From Mesaphorura yosii (lineage: Eukaryota; Arthropoda; Collembola; Poduromorpha; Tullbergiidae), in the NCBI GenBank assembly GCA_009869945.1, contig WIXG01000032.1, positions 186,001 through 250,000 on the forward strand: DNA of 64,000 nt. Direction: 5' to 3'. Positions 24,537 through 36,347 of the stretch are shown here, piece by piece (the stretch's first letter is position 1; every line of letters begins with the position of its first letter). The translations under genes were made by a program, and so were the position numbers. The notes beneath the pieces are model-generated. The model worked only from the letters and a program-made list of their open reading frames with translations, was not told the DNA's origin and ran no database searches.

Positions 24537-27500
24537 ATGAGTGGTGCCCAAGGAGCTGGTGCGCCTGGCGGCGCTGGCCGTGGCAGAGGACGTAGAGTGG
24601 TTCCAGTGCCAGATCCAAAGGTAGGTTTAGTTGCATTGGATTTCGAGGCATGGATTTTATCAGACACCAATGTGCATGGGGCTATTCCATGGTGTCGTGT
24701 TACCCGTAGGCGGCGACACCACCTCAAGAAGTCATTGATAATGCAGCAGCTGTAGGCCTTCCAGCAAGTAGACGAGGTCGAGGCCGTGGCGTTATTCAAG
24801 CCCCTGCACGGGAGGTACGAGCATTTCTAAAGTGCACCTTCAACATAATGTGAGATAACAGCATAATATATGCAATACGGTTGGGCTTTATTTTAGAGCC
24901 CTGGAGCCTCTGGTGCGTCAGCTCAAGGGCAACCTGGACTACCTCGGCTAGGTGGTGGTCAAGGCGCTCCAGCGCAGCCGACACCACCACCCCAAAAGCA
25001 GCAAGCGACAGCTGTACAGCCGGTTCAGCCCATTGCTGATCAACAACAGGTAGAGGAAGCTGGAGCAGATCCTTCTGCTGTGTTGGGAGCGATGAACCTT
25101 GGCAGAGGTTAGGTGGCTTCTGCGTCTTTAAATACAAAGACTTTTTAATGCGTTAACTTCAATGCCGACACATCACTGATTCATTGCAGGCGGGGCAGGG
25201 GTGCAAGGAAGGGGCAGAGGTCGCGGTAGAGGAGACTTGATTGCTGAAGGCGGGCAACACCCTCCAAGCGTAAGTACTGGTTCCAGCGGGGCCACTGAAA
25301 CCACTCACTTCAGCGGAGAACCCAAGCAAGCTGTGCCTCCTGTTTTGCCGTACGGATTTATACTTGTAACTGCACATTTGCCAGTACTGTTACCGTTACC
25401 TTAAAATACTTAATTTAGAGTGGCTCAACGTGGGAGTTCTGGGCCCGAAACTACAAATACACAACCTCCCCCGCGTCCATTTAAGCCAATGAGAGGAGAC
25501 AGGGGCATTCAGTAAGCAGGCGGTGTGCATTTGCTTTGTAGTATTGACAATTACTCTTTGACCTTCCAGAGTTCTGGTCACCACAAATTTCTTGAGAATG
25601 TCTGTTGCTGAGCAGATGGGGATTTTTGAGTACCACGTTGACTTTGAGCCTCAGTTTGACTTAATTGCTAGTTGCAAAAAGATTGTTTACAAGCTTCAGG
25701 AAGAGTTGGGCCCAGTGCGTATTTTTGATGGAGCAAAGCTTTGCCTCCCGAAGAAATTGCCTGATGAGGTAAAATGTCTTCTGGTGTGAAGGCCATCTTA
25801 TGGTATGACAAATTATGCTTACATTCTGGTTTACACTGACAGATAACAGTTTTCGAAGGAGTTGACCCATTCGATCCGGCAGTGAAGGTGAAAGTAATTG
25901 TAAAGTACGTCAAAAAGACCCCGTTGGAAGAATGTGTAAAATTTTACAACGTTCTTCTGCGAAGAGTTTTGGAAATGACCAACTTGAAGGAAATTAATAA
26001 AAACTTTTTTGACGCTGAGCACACTCACAACATGCCGGAGCACAAGTAAGAAACTTGGGGTAATTTTTAAAAGCGATTGCAAATTTTGATACGCCTTGAT
26101 TTGTTCTTGAAGGTTGGAGATTTGGCGTGGATACGACACTGCTATTGACAAATATGACGGAGGATTGATGGTCTGTGTCGAGACACTGCACCGTGTTTTG
26201 AGAAATACGACCGTTTTGGAATATTTGTAAGTAATTAAAAATAAACTTGAAGTATTCGGAAATGTCCAATGCTGAGTCTTGCATTGCATTTCCATTTGTA
26301 GGCAAAGTTTGAGAAATACCAAGCCAGATTGGAAGGAAAGATTTTCTGAGGCCGTTATCGGGCGAAGTGTTCTCACCCGCTACAACAACAAGTTCTATCG
26401 GATTGATGACATTGACTGGACTACCAACCCGACTCACACTTTCAACCTCAAGAAATCCGGACAAGATGTAACGTGATTCGAATTTGGTTTTTAATGTCGA
26501 TAAGCTGCGTTGTCATTTCTTTAATCTTCAAACAGATTACGTTCATCAATTATTTCTTGAAACATCACAACGCCGCCGTTACAGACAAGACTCAGCCAAT
26601 GTTGATCAGTCGCATTAAACCCAGGAGAAATGATCCAACAGTAAGTTTAAACAATGAAATTCTGAAAATTAAACACGACAAATTGAAAGTTTCTTTTTCT
26701 GAAATTAGGGTGAAACGAAAACAGTCTTGCTTGTTCCTGAGCTTTCGTATATGACTGGCCTTACTGAAGAAATCACCTCGAACTTCAACATCATGAAGGA
26801 TCTGATTAGCAAAACCAGGATCAATCCAGTGGACAGACTCCAGCATTTGAACGAGTTCATTGAAAGAGTCACAAGTACGTGCACGTGCACGCAGGTTTAA
26901 TTCCTTTAAAAGAGATAATAGTGTGCCAACCACATTTCCATTTTATTCTCAGATTGCGAAGAAGGACAGAGGCTTCTGGCCTCTTGGGGACTTTCCCTGA
27001 ATCCCGAGCCTGTTCGAGTGGAAGCCAGAGAAATTGAAGGCCCAGGAATTCGTTTCAACGAGAGAACGGTGAGACAGAGTCCCGACGATAATGCCTTCGC
27101 GAGACAAGCCACCAGTGCACCGTGCTTCAGACCGGTAAGAGAAATCCATCCAACGACCGAAGAGATTCCGCCCCGCATTCGATATTCCTGATTATAATTC
27201 TAATTTCAGGTGGGATACAAGCGTTGGATGGTCTTTGCACCTCAACAGGAAGCAGAAAAGGCCAAAAGGATGATTGAGATGATGAAGGCAGTGGTTGACC
27301 AACTGGGGATTCAATACACCGCGCCTCTTGTGATCACCGTCAAAGGGAGCGGACGCTTTCTAAATGGAAATGATTACGCCAAATGCTTGAGGGAATCTGC
27401 ACAGGAAGATCAGGTTCGTGTATCGCTTCTAAGAGACCTTCAAAGTATTCAAAGTACATGAGCCCGTCTTAAATCGTGATTACTCTATTACAGGTGCAGT

Positions 27501-28848
27501 TTGTAGTGGTCATTATGTCGCAACAGCGAGATGAGTTGTATTCTGCCGTCAAAAAGCAGTGCCTTGTGAATAATTCCATTCCTTCACAAGTCATCTTGTC
27601 AAAAACCCTGTCCAACGAGAAACGAATGAGATCCATCATGCAGAAAGTAGTTTTGCAAATCAATTGCAAATTGGGAGGTGCGCTTTGGGGTCTGGAAATT
27701 CCAAAGGTAAGAAGAGGACACCTGAAAAACTTGGATTGGAGGATTTGACCACATAATGACAATAAAATGATATACTTGTTTTTAATCTGATACGTAGAGT
27801 CTAAAGATCATGTTTGTTGGAATTGACGCCTACCACGACCCGAAGAGGAAGAACAAAAGTGTCCTGGCGATGGTCGCAGGCATGGACAACGAATGCTCGG
27901 AGCATTTCAGCAAAATGGCTTTCCATTCTGCTGCCCACCAAGAAGGCAGCGCGGTGTTTGGTCCTCTATTCGAGCAATGCCTGAAGGCGTACTGTGAGGT
28001 AAGAATTTGCACTGCTGGCACTGTATACACAAGTATCTCAGCTCAAAAATATCAACCCTTAATATTCTCTTCCCAGAACCAAAGATGCTTACCCAGCCGA
28101 GTGATCGTATTCCGGGATGGTGTTGGTGACGGTCAAATGAGAGAACTCGAAGTGCAAGAAATCGAACCAATCAGGCTCATCTTGAAACATTATTACCCAG
28201 TAAAAGAGATGCCAAAGTTTTCCTTCATTGTTGTGCAGAAGAGAATCAACGAACGGATGTACAAGCCAGCGGGTGTAAGTGACAGACGCTGAGGAATACT
28301 TCCAGCAGAGCAGAGTATTCTGAGGCGAAATGAATGGTTTCTTTGTTGCAGGGAAGAAACATGGACAACCCGAGGCAGGGAACTGTCATCGATCACACCA
28401 TCACTCGCTTTCATAAGTACGACTTCTTTTTGATTTCACAACTCGTCCGACAGGTACGTCATTTTTCATTTGTTCTTAACTTTGATATTCGTTCAAAGTG
28501 CAAAAGTCCAAGTGTAGTCTCTTGTAAAATGCTGTAGGGAACTGTTGGTCCAACTCACTACACAGTTTTGGAGGATAGCAACGAGGAAAAGCCAGACTTG
28601 CTGCAGAAGTTTGCGTACGCGCTTACTTTCATGTACTACAATTGGCCAGGGACAATCCGAGTTCCGGCCGTTTGTCAGGTAAGACATTTCTTCGTGAGCC
28701 TTTGTAAATTGGTATCAATTATGAGTCAAACGCTGAAACGCTTCCTGTGTTCGAATTCCAGTATGCTCACAAACTCGCCTATTTGGTCGGACAACACTTG
28801 ATGGCGGCCCCGAAGTCAAATTCGGATACCAAACTCTTCTATCTGTAA
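24537..28848 (+). CDS. piwi: Piwi-clade Argonaute protein
   Basis: Nineteen exons joined by introns of 58-91 bases give 977 residues: 24537-24620, 24710-24814, 24897-25107, 25190-25349, 25419-25511, 25570-25768, 25843-26045, 26113-26226, 26302-26467, 26536-26640, 26709-26874, 26953-27134, 27210-27413, 27494-27706, 27798-27998, 28077-28274, 28352-28453, 28538-28678 and 28762-28848. The first five exons encode a disordered Gly/Pro/Gln-rich tail with RG clusters at 15-20, 49-55 and 141-148. Such clusters are typical sites of symmetric arginine methylation read by Tudor proteins. The N, PAZ (around ITFINYF), MID and PIWI domains follow. Slicer residues are visible: Asp745 in FVGIDAYHD, Asp816 in FRDGVGDGQ and His952 in YAHKLAYL. 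The enzyme is therefore expected to cleave RNA. Known role: piRNA-guided transposon silencing in the germline. The exon 4 donor is the least certain junction. Confidence 0.95.
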
Positions 28849-31026
28849 ACCCTGGTCTCCGTCATGTTACAGCTCAATTCAACGCTGTGGGGTCAAGGTT
28901 TAATAAAATTCTAGCCTTAGGATTAGGTTAGGTACTTTTTCACGTAAAGTAATTAATTAGATACTACCCAAAAGCTAAGCCAAGACGGTAGACAGTAGAC
29001 TACACACTGAAGATGTGCTAAGATAACTAATGAAATGGGTCAGGTTTTTATCCAGGCTCTGACCACAGACTCATTTGTAAGGAAATGACTGACTTATGAA
29101 TTACGTACTTTTTTTTATTGACATTGACACTGAATAAACTTTGGATGAAAAAATACACTTGGACCTAATCACTGCAAACGTGTCTCATCTTCCCCTACGT
29201 CGTAGTACGCAGCATTTCCGTGGAAGCTGTACAAGTGGGATGACGACACGCGAAAGTTGACACGTGGAGAACTTGTGCACAGAGATCTCTGTCGCTCCTA
29301 TTCATTCATTCCTACACACACTGGAGATTCTCCTGTCGTCACCTCCTTTCTCGGTAACCCTGGCTTCCGAACCTTTCTTTCACGCGTGTGTTCTGCTCTG
29401 TCTCGTCCTCGACGTGCATACAACGAACGAGGTTCTCCTTCGCCATGCCATGAGCCAGAGTCATGATACCTACATACACACGCAACACTTGAGCCCGTGC
29501 CAGGCTCCAAGTTCCACGAGTTCGCGATTCTTCTCGGTTCTTCTGACGAATCCAAAAGCCCGCACGCGACACGGGCTGTGAGCTCTTGCCCGTCTTGTTC
29601 GTGTGCATTGCACACGCACTCATCGCATTTGGTGCTCCGACTTGTATTGTGGTTTGGCACTCTCCTTTCATTACACATGCAAGGTGCCATTGCCCATTGC
29701 CATTTCTGCACTTCGTTTCTGTTCGCATTTAACCTGCTGTACAGATTCGATCAGCAGGAGCAGCCGTGCTATTCCTTGTGAGAACATCGACGTGCACATC
29801 AGCTCAACAGTGTCACTGGCTTGGCTTGGGAGTCTGGAGTTAATTTCACTGTGATTAGTGATAGGTCACAGCTACAGCCACTGCGATCCGCTGACCTCCA
29901 GAATAAGGTGGAACGTGGAAAGGTGCTTGTCTGAATCAACGGGAAAATTAAAATACAACACCTCGGAGATTTAACGGAAAATTTATCATCGTCATTTACA
30001 GATCGGGCTAGTTTCAAGCTGCCTGCGCAACATTCAAGTTCAAATCTGTGAAGGGTAAGAAACTGACCTGACTTGACTGATGCTCGAAGGCTGTGGTCTC
30101 ATTTTGGAAGAATTGCGTACATCTGCAGTATCAATTCGTGACTCATTTCGGATGAGATGCAGACTTGCAATCAGCGCGTAGGCGTTAGACGCTAGCGTTA
30201 ACATGCGTAGACTAGAAATGGGTCTCCAGTGGGTTCGGATTTAATTCCGACCAGCCTGGTGTAGTCGTGTAGTCTACCAATCCGGATAAACAAGACAATG
30301 AAATGAAATTGCAATTACGCAAATTAAAAGCAGAGCAGTCATAACGTCTGAGAGTGATGAAGTTTCGAGACTCATTCATTCAGCATTCCCTGGCGACGGC
30401 GACTCGGCTGCTGCCGATGCCAATATTCATAGACAAACAAATTACATATTATTGGATTCTAGGATTCCACTTTATTGATTTATAATTCTTCCTGCATGCA
30501 TGATCTCTTTCCATTACACAGTGTTGTACATTTTGCATGTACAACACATTTCATCGCCATCGCAAATATCAAAGGCAGACGCGACCATCATCGTCTTGCG
30601 GTTGTGGTCGTGTTGACATCCGAACATCACATTTCAAGGCCCACGTTCTTATCGACAACTGCACTGACACAGCCATGACCCATGCATGTCGCACGTAAAC
30701 GCATGCAAAACAAAAGAGAAACGTAATGCTGAAAATCACTAAATTACCAGATTACAGTCAAATTTTACAACTTTATTTTCCTGTCTGGATGAGACGACGT
30801 TCGACGGTGAATTGAGAATTGAGACAAAGAAGGCAGCAGAAGACGAAAATAAAGTGGCTTGTTTATCGATTTGCTCGCAAAAGGCAAAGAGAACAGCTTA
30901 ACGGCTCGTGCTCAGATATTTACGACTGTTGACCCAAATAACATACGGCAAAAATGGATACGCATTGTTTCTTGTGGTGTTCCAGCTTCAAGTCTAAACT
31001 ACAATTGCACCGCTACCGCCACCGCC
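28849..31026. other. Intergenic region upstream of the CFAP97-like gene
   Basis: Contains the Piwi 3' UTR and the leader of the next gene. Overlapping frames at 29257-29781 on both strands look like chance openings in a GC-richer patch. A 28-codon upstream frame at 30954-31037 overlaps the start of the CFAP97-like coding region in another frame. Confidence 0.5.
28902..28907 (+). terminator. Polyadenylation signal AATAAA (Piwi)
   Basis: AATAAA 54 bases after the Piwi stop; another AATAAA occurs further on, near 29133. Confidence 0.5.
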
Positions 31027-33130
31027 ATGTCAAGTAGTGGTAATAAACCGGGTGCTGGAGGAGGCAATTCTGGAGCATACGCCGGACTCGTCGGACTCGG
31101 CGACACGGACAGACTGGACTCTTCGCTGTACGACGAGCAGGTCGACTTTGACTTTTTTGAGACGAATGCAGGTCGGGACAGCCCCGTCAACAGCAGCGGA
31201 CTCACGGTGACGGTCGAACCCCCGACCCCGGTCCCCGGGCCAAAGAATAATATTTTGCTCCAAGTCGCTCCGTCGCAGACACCCTTCTCTGTCGCGGTCT
31301 CCACGTCGTCCTCCGCAGACGCCGACACGGACACCCCGCCGTTCTCCACGCACCTGCTCATGGCCGCGCTGCAGGATACCAACACCAACAACGACGGGTC
31401 CGACTCTCCTTCGAGCCAAGACAAGGAACAGCAGGAGCAGCAGCCCGTTCGTGTTCACCTCTTCGACCTGACTGACTCGGAAGACGACGACGCGGACGAG
31501 CTGGAGTTGGCCGAAATCAACGGCCAGGTCGCACAGGCAGATGTCGCTGGCCAGCTTCATTCGTGGGAGGCTCACGACTTTTACCACCACCAACACTTGC
31601 AGCAGCAGCACGAGCGAGCCCAACGCCAAAAGAAGAAGCTGCGGGTCCACGCAGCTGCTCAAGAGCCAGCTGGGGTTTTGGGACGTCGGTCGGTGTCGGA
31701 CGACGACCGCGTGAATGACGAGAGCTCGGACGACGACGAAGAAGGCTACTACCTGTCCGACAGCGAACGGTCGGACATCACGGACGTGACGCCCATGTCG
31801 TCGGTCGCCTGCAGCCCGATGCCTCCCTTCGCGGGCAGCACAAACGGAACAGCTCCGTACTCAGGTGGCCTCGTGGCGGCCCCAGGCGAGTCTGATGACT
31901 CCTTCGATGGCTACCCAATCAACCGCGAAGCCGGCGAAGAGGGCTCGGAGGACTGCGACGGGCTGGAGGACGAGCTTGGGAGGATTACACCGTCCGAGGA
32001 CGACGACGACATTGACGAAATTCTTCGCATCTTGCCAAACTCTGCGACAGGCCAACACTTTGAGATTCCCACCGAGGGAGACGTCGACCCGTTCATGAAA
32101 ATGTATCGCGACGGACCAAATTCCCCGCCCGCAGACGCCCATGAGGAGGAGGACCGCGAGAAAGATTACAATAACCAGTACACAATGAATTCTGTATCTG
32201 CTGGACTGGACCGCCACTATTATTCCGTATCAACCGAGATTGCCAACGAGAGAGCAACCTGTGATAAAAAAGACGGAGCTGCACAGAGACCCATGGCAGC
32301 AGCATTGACTGGAGGCAATGGCAACAATTTACTCACAGTCAACTACGGCAACACGAGCAAGAGCTACGGTACAGCAAATGACATTTTATTTCTCAACTAA
32401 ATAACAAAGCTAAGGATCGTGATCATGCTAAAGGGAGATTTTCAATTATTCCAGTCGACGCCCAACGGAGGCGAATGCTGGCCGCCGCCCACGCACACCA
32501 CACCGCACGACACCACGGACTCGCCAACGGAGCTGGACCGAAGCTCAACAAATTGCACCATCCAGGCGCAGGTGGACACGGACACGGGCACGCGCACCAC
32601 CATCACCACAACCACCATGGACCGGGCTCTTACTTCTATGGCACGGGTCACGGAGGGCACCACTTCAACCACCACCACGCCCACCACCACAACAACTACC
32701 ACCAGCAGTATCACAACCTCACCATGGCTCTGCAGCGAAAGCGCCAAAACCAGCAGAAACAAATCGACCACGATAACTCAGTAAGCCAATTTGTCAAATT
32801 ACGTTTCGCAAATCGTCCGGACTTTATCGAATTAAGATTAAATTTTGATTTTGAATTCCCAAGATCCTCAAGCGCAAGCTTCAGAGCGTGAAGCCGAGTC
32901 TGGATATTCTGAAGGCGTTTGGTCCCGGCGTCGTCGGCTCCGTCATCACATCGAGCTCCACGTCTTCCTCCTCTGCCGGCACCCCTGCGCCGAACGACAG
33001 CAAGAAGAAAGGCTCGGCGCCCAAATGCGGAGGCGATGGCGGATACGCCTCGTCCACGGCGTCCAGCACGACCACAAGCAGCAGCAGCAGTAGCAATGTA
33101 GCTGCGAGCAGCGGAAGTGACAAAAACTAA
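31027..33130 (+). CDS. CFAP97 / hemingway-like protein with acidic and His-rich regions
   Basis: Exons 31027-32368, 32455-32780 and 32864-33130 give 644 residues. The start is the first ATG of the long frame, in a good context (CCGCC before ATG). The long first exon encodes a disordered protein with several Asp/Ser-rich acidic patches and a YYLSDSERSDITDVTP segment. The second exon has a strongly His-rich region (about 460-530). It ends with a coiled-coil-like stretch ALQRKRQNQQKQIDHDNS, continued by ILKRKLQSVKPSLD from exon 3. That junction resembles the core of the CFAP97/KIAA1430 domain, a short helix with a conserved D/E-N-x-x-L pattern. The C-terminus is a Ser/Thr-rich tail. Family members act in cilia and sperm flagella (Drosophila hemingway). 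The assignment rests on this short motif and the acidic N-terminal half, so it is moderate. Confidence 0.7.
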
Positions 33131-34082
33131 TGCGTGTGGCACGTAGTCCGTAAATGGCGACCGGAGCGTTTGACTCCGTCCAAGATATGGGAAGCTAAAT
33201 TCCAATTTTATAAGAGATGCCTCGTTTATTTTGACTGTTGACTTCTACACTGAGCCACAAGACTCCGTCTTTGACTCTAATTTTTGTACCCTCTGACTTT
33301 TGCCAAAGCCAAACCATCTATTTTCCACGTTTTAAATTATGTTTCGGTAGCTTGTAAAATCTCGAGCAGTCTCCATGATGCTCATTTTACTAAGTTTATT
33401 TAGATTTAGTACTACACACATAGGATAATATATACTTTATAAGTATACGACGACTACTGAACGAAAGGTTTCGGTCTACGTCGTACTCGTGCAGTATTCT
33501 CGATAATAAACATTCTTTCCGTGCTGTGGTGCGTATGTGCTGAGAATAAATTTAATGCACCAGTATGAGGCATTCTGAGACACAAGCGTGGGAGTACCCA
33601 TGAGTCTGCCCTGCTAAAACTCTTCAAAATTCCGGTCACAATTCATAAACTCAGACAAGGTCCTTACTGCTAATTGCCTGATTTGCCGTGTTTGTGTTAA
33701 TTGTAAGGCAGGCAATTGCAATTATTGCTTGTGAGCGTAATCCGCATTTGAGCCGTTGCCCTTGAGCAGGTGTTCGGGCAGGTTTCCCGTGAGCACGTAC
33801 TCGAATTCAGACAAGACAAGTTTGGCAGAAGCAACTTTTGCAGAAGGAAACCGTTCTTATTACGCAGAATGGTGCAAAAAATTCCATCTTTAGATCGTGA
33901 ATCCAAAGAAACCAGAGACACAACGTAGATTTTATTAACTACTTAATCCTTAATGGAATCCACAATAGGAGAACATTGGTAGCAATGCAATCGCAATCGC
34001 AATGTGATGTAATGTAATGGAATGTATAATGCAGATCATAATTCAGAATAGCCGCATCTGCGGTGGCAACGCAACAGGCGCT
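33131..34082. other. 3' UTRs of two convergent genes
   Basis: No coding exon was recognised. It holds the 3' UTR of the CFAP97-like gene (plus) and of the Gly/Ser/Asn-rich gene (minus). A minus-strand AATAAA is at 33931-33936. Confidence 0.5.
33505..33510 (+). terminator. Possible polyadenylation signal (CFAP97-like)
   Basis: AATAAA about 375 bases after the stop; a second occurs about 35 bases further on. Confidence 0.35.
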
Positions 34083-34754
34083 TCAACCCCGCGAATTGGT
34101 CGATGCAGCCGACGACGAGGACGCAGCAGAGGCGCTGCCGACGGCATTATTCAGATTATTGTTGTTATTTCCATTTCCAACTCGAATATCGGCTGGGTTC
34201 AGAGGCTGCCCGAACGCGTCGAGGTTGCCCTCGTTTCGAACGGGCGTTCCAAACACGGAAGAAATGACCGTGTCCGCCACTCCTCGCACGTTGTTGTTGC
34301 GCGTAAACATAAACGACCCGCGCAGAATCTCTTCGAGACTTCCCATGCGCACTCCGTTCAGAATGGTGCTGATCCCTCGGTTGATGCGCTCCATGCGGAA
34401 CGGCTCATAGTACGACCCACCGTACGATCCGGAGCCAGAGCCCAGGCCTGCACCACTGCCAGCCGAGGCGCCTGCCCCTGCTCCGTTGGCTGCTGCGGCG
34501 ACTCCATTGTTCTCCGATGCTTGGGCAGCAAGTCGCTCGCGCTCCATGAGCCGCTCCAGCCACCGACGACGTGGGGAGGCCTCGACATAGAGGGAAGACG
34601 CCTGCAAAGATGTAATGTCCAAAGGAGTCAAGCCAAGTCAAGTCCTGCTTAATCTCGGCTTCAGGCGAGCAGCCTCACTTCGTCACTGCTCAAATGCTTA
34701 ACTCACCACAAGCAAAGTGGCCACGATGACAAAGAGAATTGCTTTGCTCGCCAT
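34083..34754 (-). CDS. Small secreted Gly/Ser/Asn-rich protein of unknown function
   Basis: Minus-strand exons 34754-34707 and 34601-34083 give 188 residues. Exon 1 is just the start of a signal peptide (MASKAILFVIVATLLV). It ends with a clean GTGAGT donor, and the peptide is completed by ASSLYVEA from exon 2. The mature part begins with a charged helix (RRRWLERLMERERLAAQ). A Gly/Ala/Ser-rich linker follows, and then a more ordered-looking block containing RINRGISTILNGVRMGSLEEI and VADTVISSVFGTPV. The tail is rich in Asn, Ala and Ser and has no cysteine. Low-complexity secreted proteins of this type occur among cuticle, silk and matrix proteins, but nothing here identifies a family. AATAAA on the minus strand at 33931-33936 is a plausible end signal. 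Confidence 0.75.
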
Positions 34755-36347
34755 GTTTACGTCGTCGTTGAACGTCGTTGTACAGTCGCGAGAGTCAAAC
34801 TAAAAATGAATGGAGTTGCTCAAAGAATCGTTGATCTTGGATCTCGATCTCTTTTCCTCTCAAGCCCACAGCCCCCTGCCCACAGCTCCTGTGTGACCGT
34901 TCACCATGCCGTGCCCAACAATTCAATCTTGTGCACTGCTACCTTGCACAACTCGCGAGTGTTCGCCTACCCACCACAAATTTGCAGAAACTAGTTGAAA
35001 ACTTGTTTTGGTGAGAATAAACATGGAAACATGCAAATTTACAGCACAAACATGATTGCCTTTGTCACGTCTTTCTTCAGTTCAGATGATGCAAAAATCC
35101 TTTCGTTCCTTCTGCTACGTACAAATTTGTAATTGTTTTGATCCTGTTTACCTGTCCAGTCCATCAGCTTGATTTGCAGCACTGCTGTGATGACGCGAGT
35201 TGAGATTTGATCCTGAACTTGTTTACGACACAACTGCGCCCTGAACAACAAAATGACAGTGACAGCGCAAATATTTTACAGATTACAGGCAAATTCCGGT
35301 CTCCGCCTCAGTTTCCATTCAGCTCGGAGGTCGAGTCGTCCATTGGGAATTGAATTAATTAATCTAAGCCAAAGCAAAGGATCGTCTTTCATGATGAAAG
35401 TGGGAAATCACTTTTGTTTTGACATTGGAATTATATTGGAATTGTTTTCTAAGAACCCACTCGAACAACTCCCGCTCATTGGCCTGGTCAGCTCGTTGGC
35501 CTTGCACCCTGCCGCCTGCATGTTTGATGACGGCTACTCACTCACCACATGATCATTATCACGTACTCTTTGTTCTTTGTTCTCTGTGCTGCGTGCAGTG
35601 CAGAACAGCCTACAAATTGCGAATTAACTTGGCTCATGTGCGTGTGCTCCAAAACCCATTCATGATACATTCAATTTCATTGTCAGCGCCGATGTCTCAT
35701 TTAGGTCACAGGGCTACCATTGCAAGCACGGTGCATGAGCAATGCAATGCTTGCAAATTTGCAAATTTGCAAATTGTGAATTACCGTTTACATTTTCATT
35801 TCTTTCACATGCATGCATGCGCAATAATTAGTAATTGACAAAAACAGGTTTCTGAATTGAACACTGAACTGAATGAACTTCAGCGACATGTCTGAGCGCT
35901 GAAGTAAATGAAAGTGCGAATAAATCTGCAGGGATGAATCACTGCAATTTGTGCAATGGCAATGGCAACGCAATCAAATGCAGTATTACGCTGACTGACT
36001 CCGTTCTCTGTCGCTTGCATGCATGTGTTTCCGTTTTGTATTCGACTCGTCACAAGTTGCTTGTGCTCCTCGTACGGTTTATGGCCTGTGTACTATTATC
36101 ACTTTCACGCTGGGCCACACGCCACAGCCCGGAAGCAGAAGAAATCCACCCTTTTGATCTCCGGGTCTAAAAATAGAAGAGAGATCGCCGCGTGCGCGTG
36201 CTGCTTCTAATGAGCAGGCTCATGAACTGCTTAACCGCTTCCATGCGTTATGAAATTCAAAATGCAACCCAAGCCTGCATTAGTCCGCAGTAGACTTGTG
36301 CAGGCGTGTGCGTGTTTGGCGTGGCGGTGGCAGTAGCGTGAGCAGGC
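34755..36347. other. Intergenic region, divergent promoters
   Basis: Separates the minus-strand secreted protein from SMYD4 on the plus strand. AT-rich, with a short tandem repeat at 35751-35775. No coding exon was recognised. Confidence 0.5.
35751..35775. repeat. Short tandem repeat, about three copies of GCAAATTT
   Basis: An 8-base unit is repeated about three times in non-coding DNA. Confidence 0.7.

Noticed and set aside
29257-29781. Overlapping frames of 69-137 codons on both strands
   Set aside because: Several frames are open at once in a GC-richer patch, none with a domain or good splice sites.
31030-31662. 210-codon minus-strand frame
   Set aside because: Antisense of the CFAP97-like first exon; its composition mirrors the acidic coding strand.
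35751-35775. Direct repeats considered as a CRISPR-like or satellite array
   Set aside because: Only about three copies of an 8-base unit with no spacers; an ordinary microsatellite.
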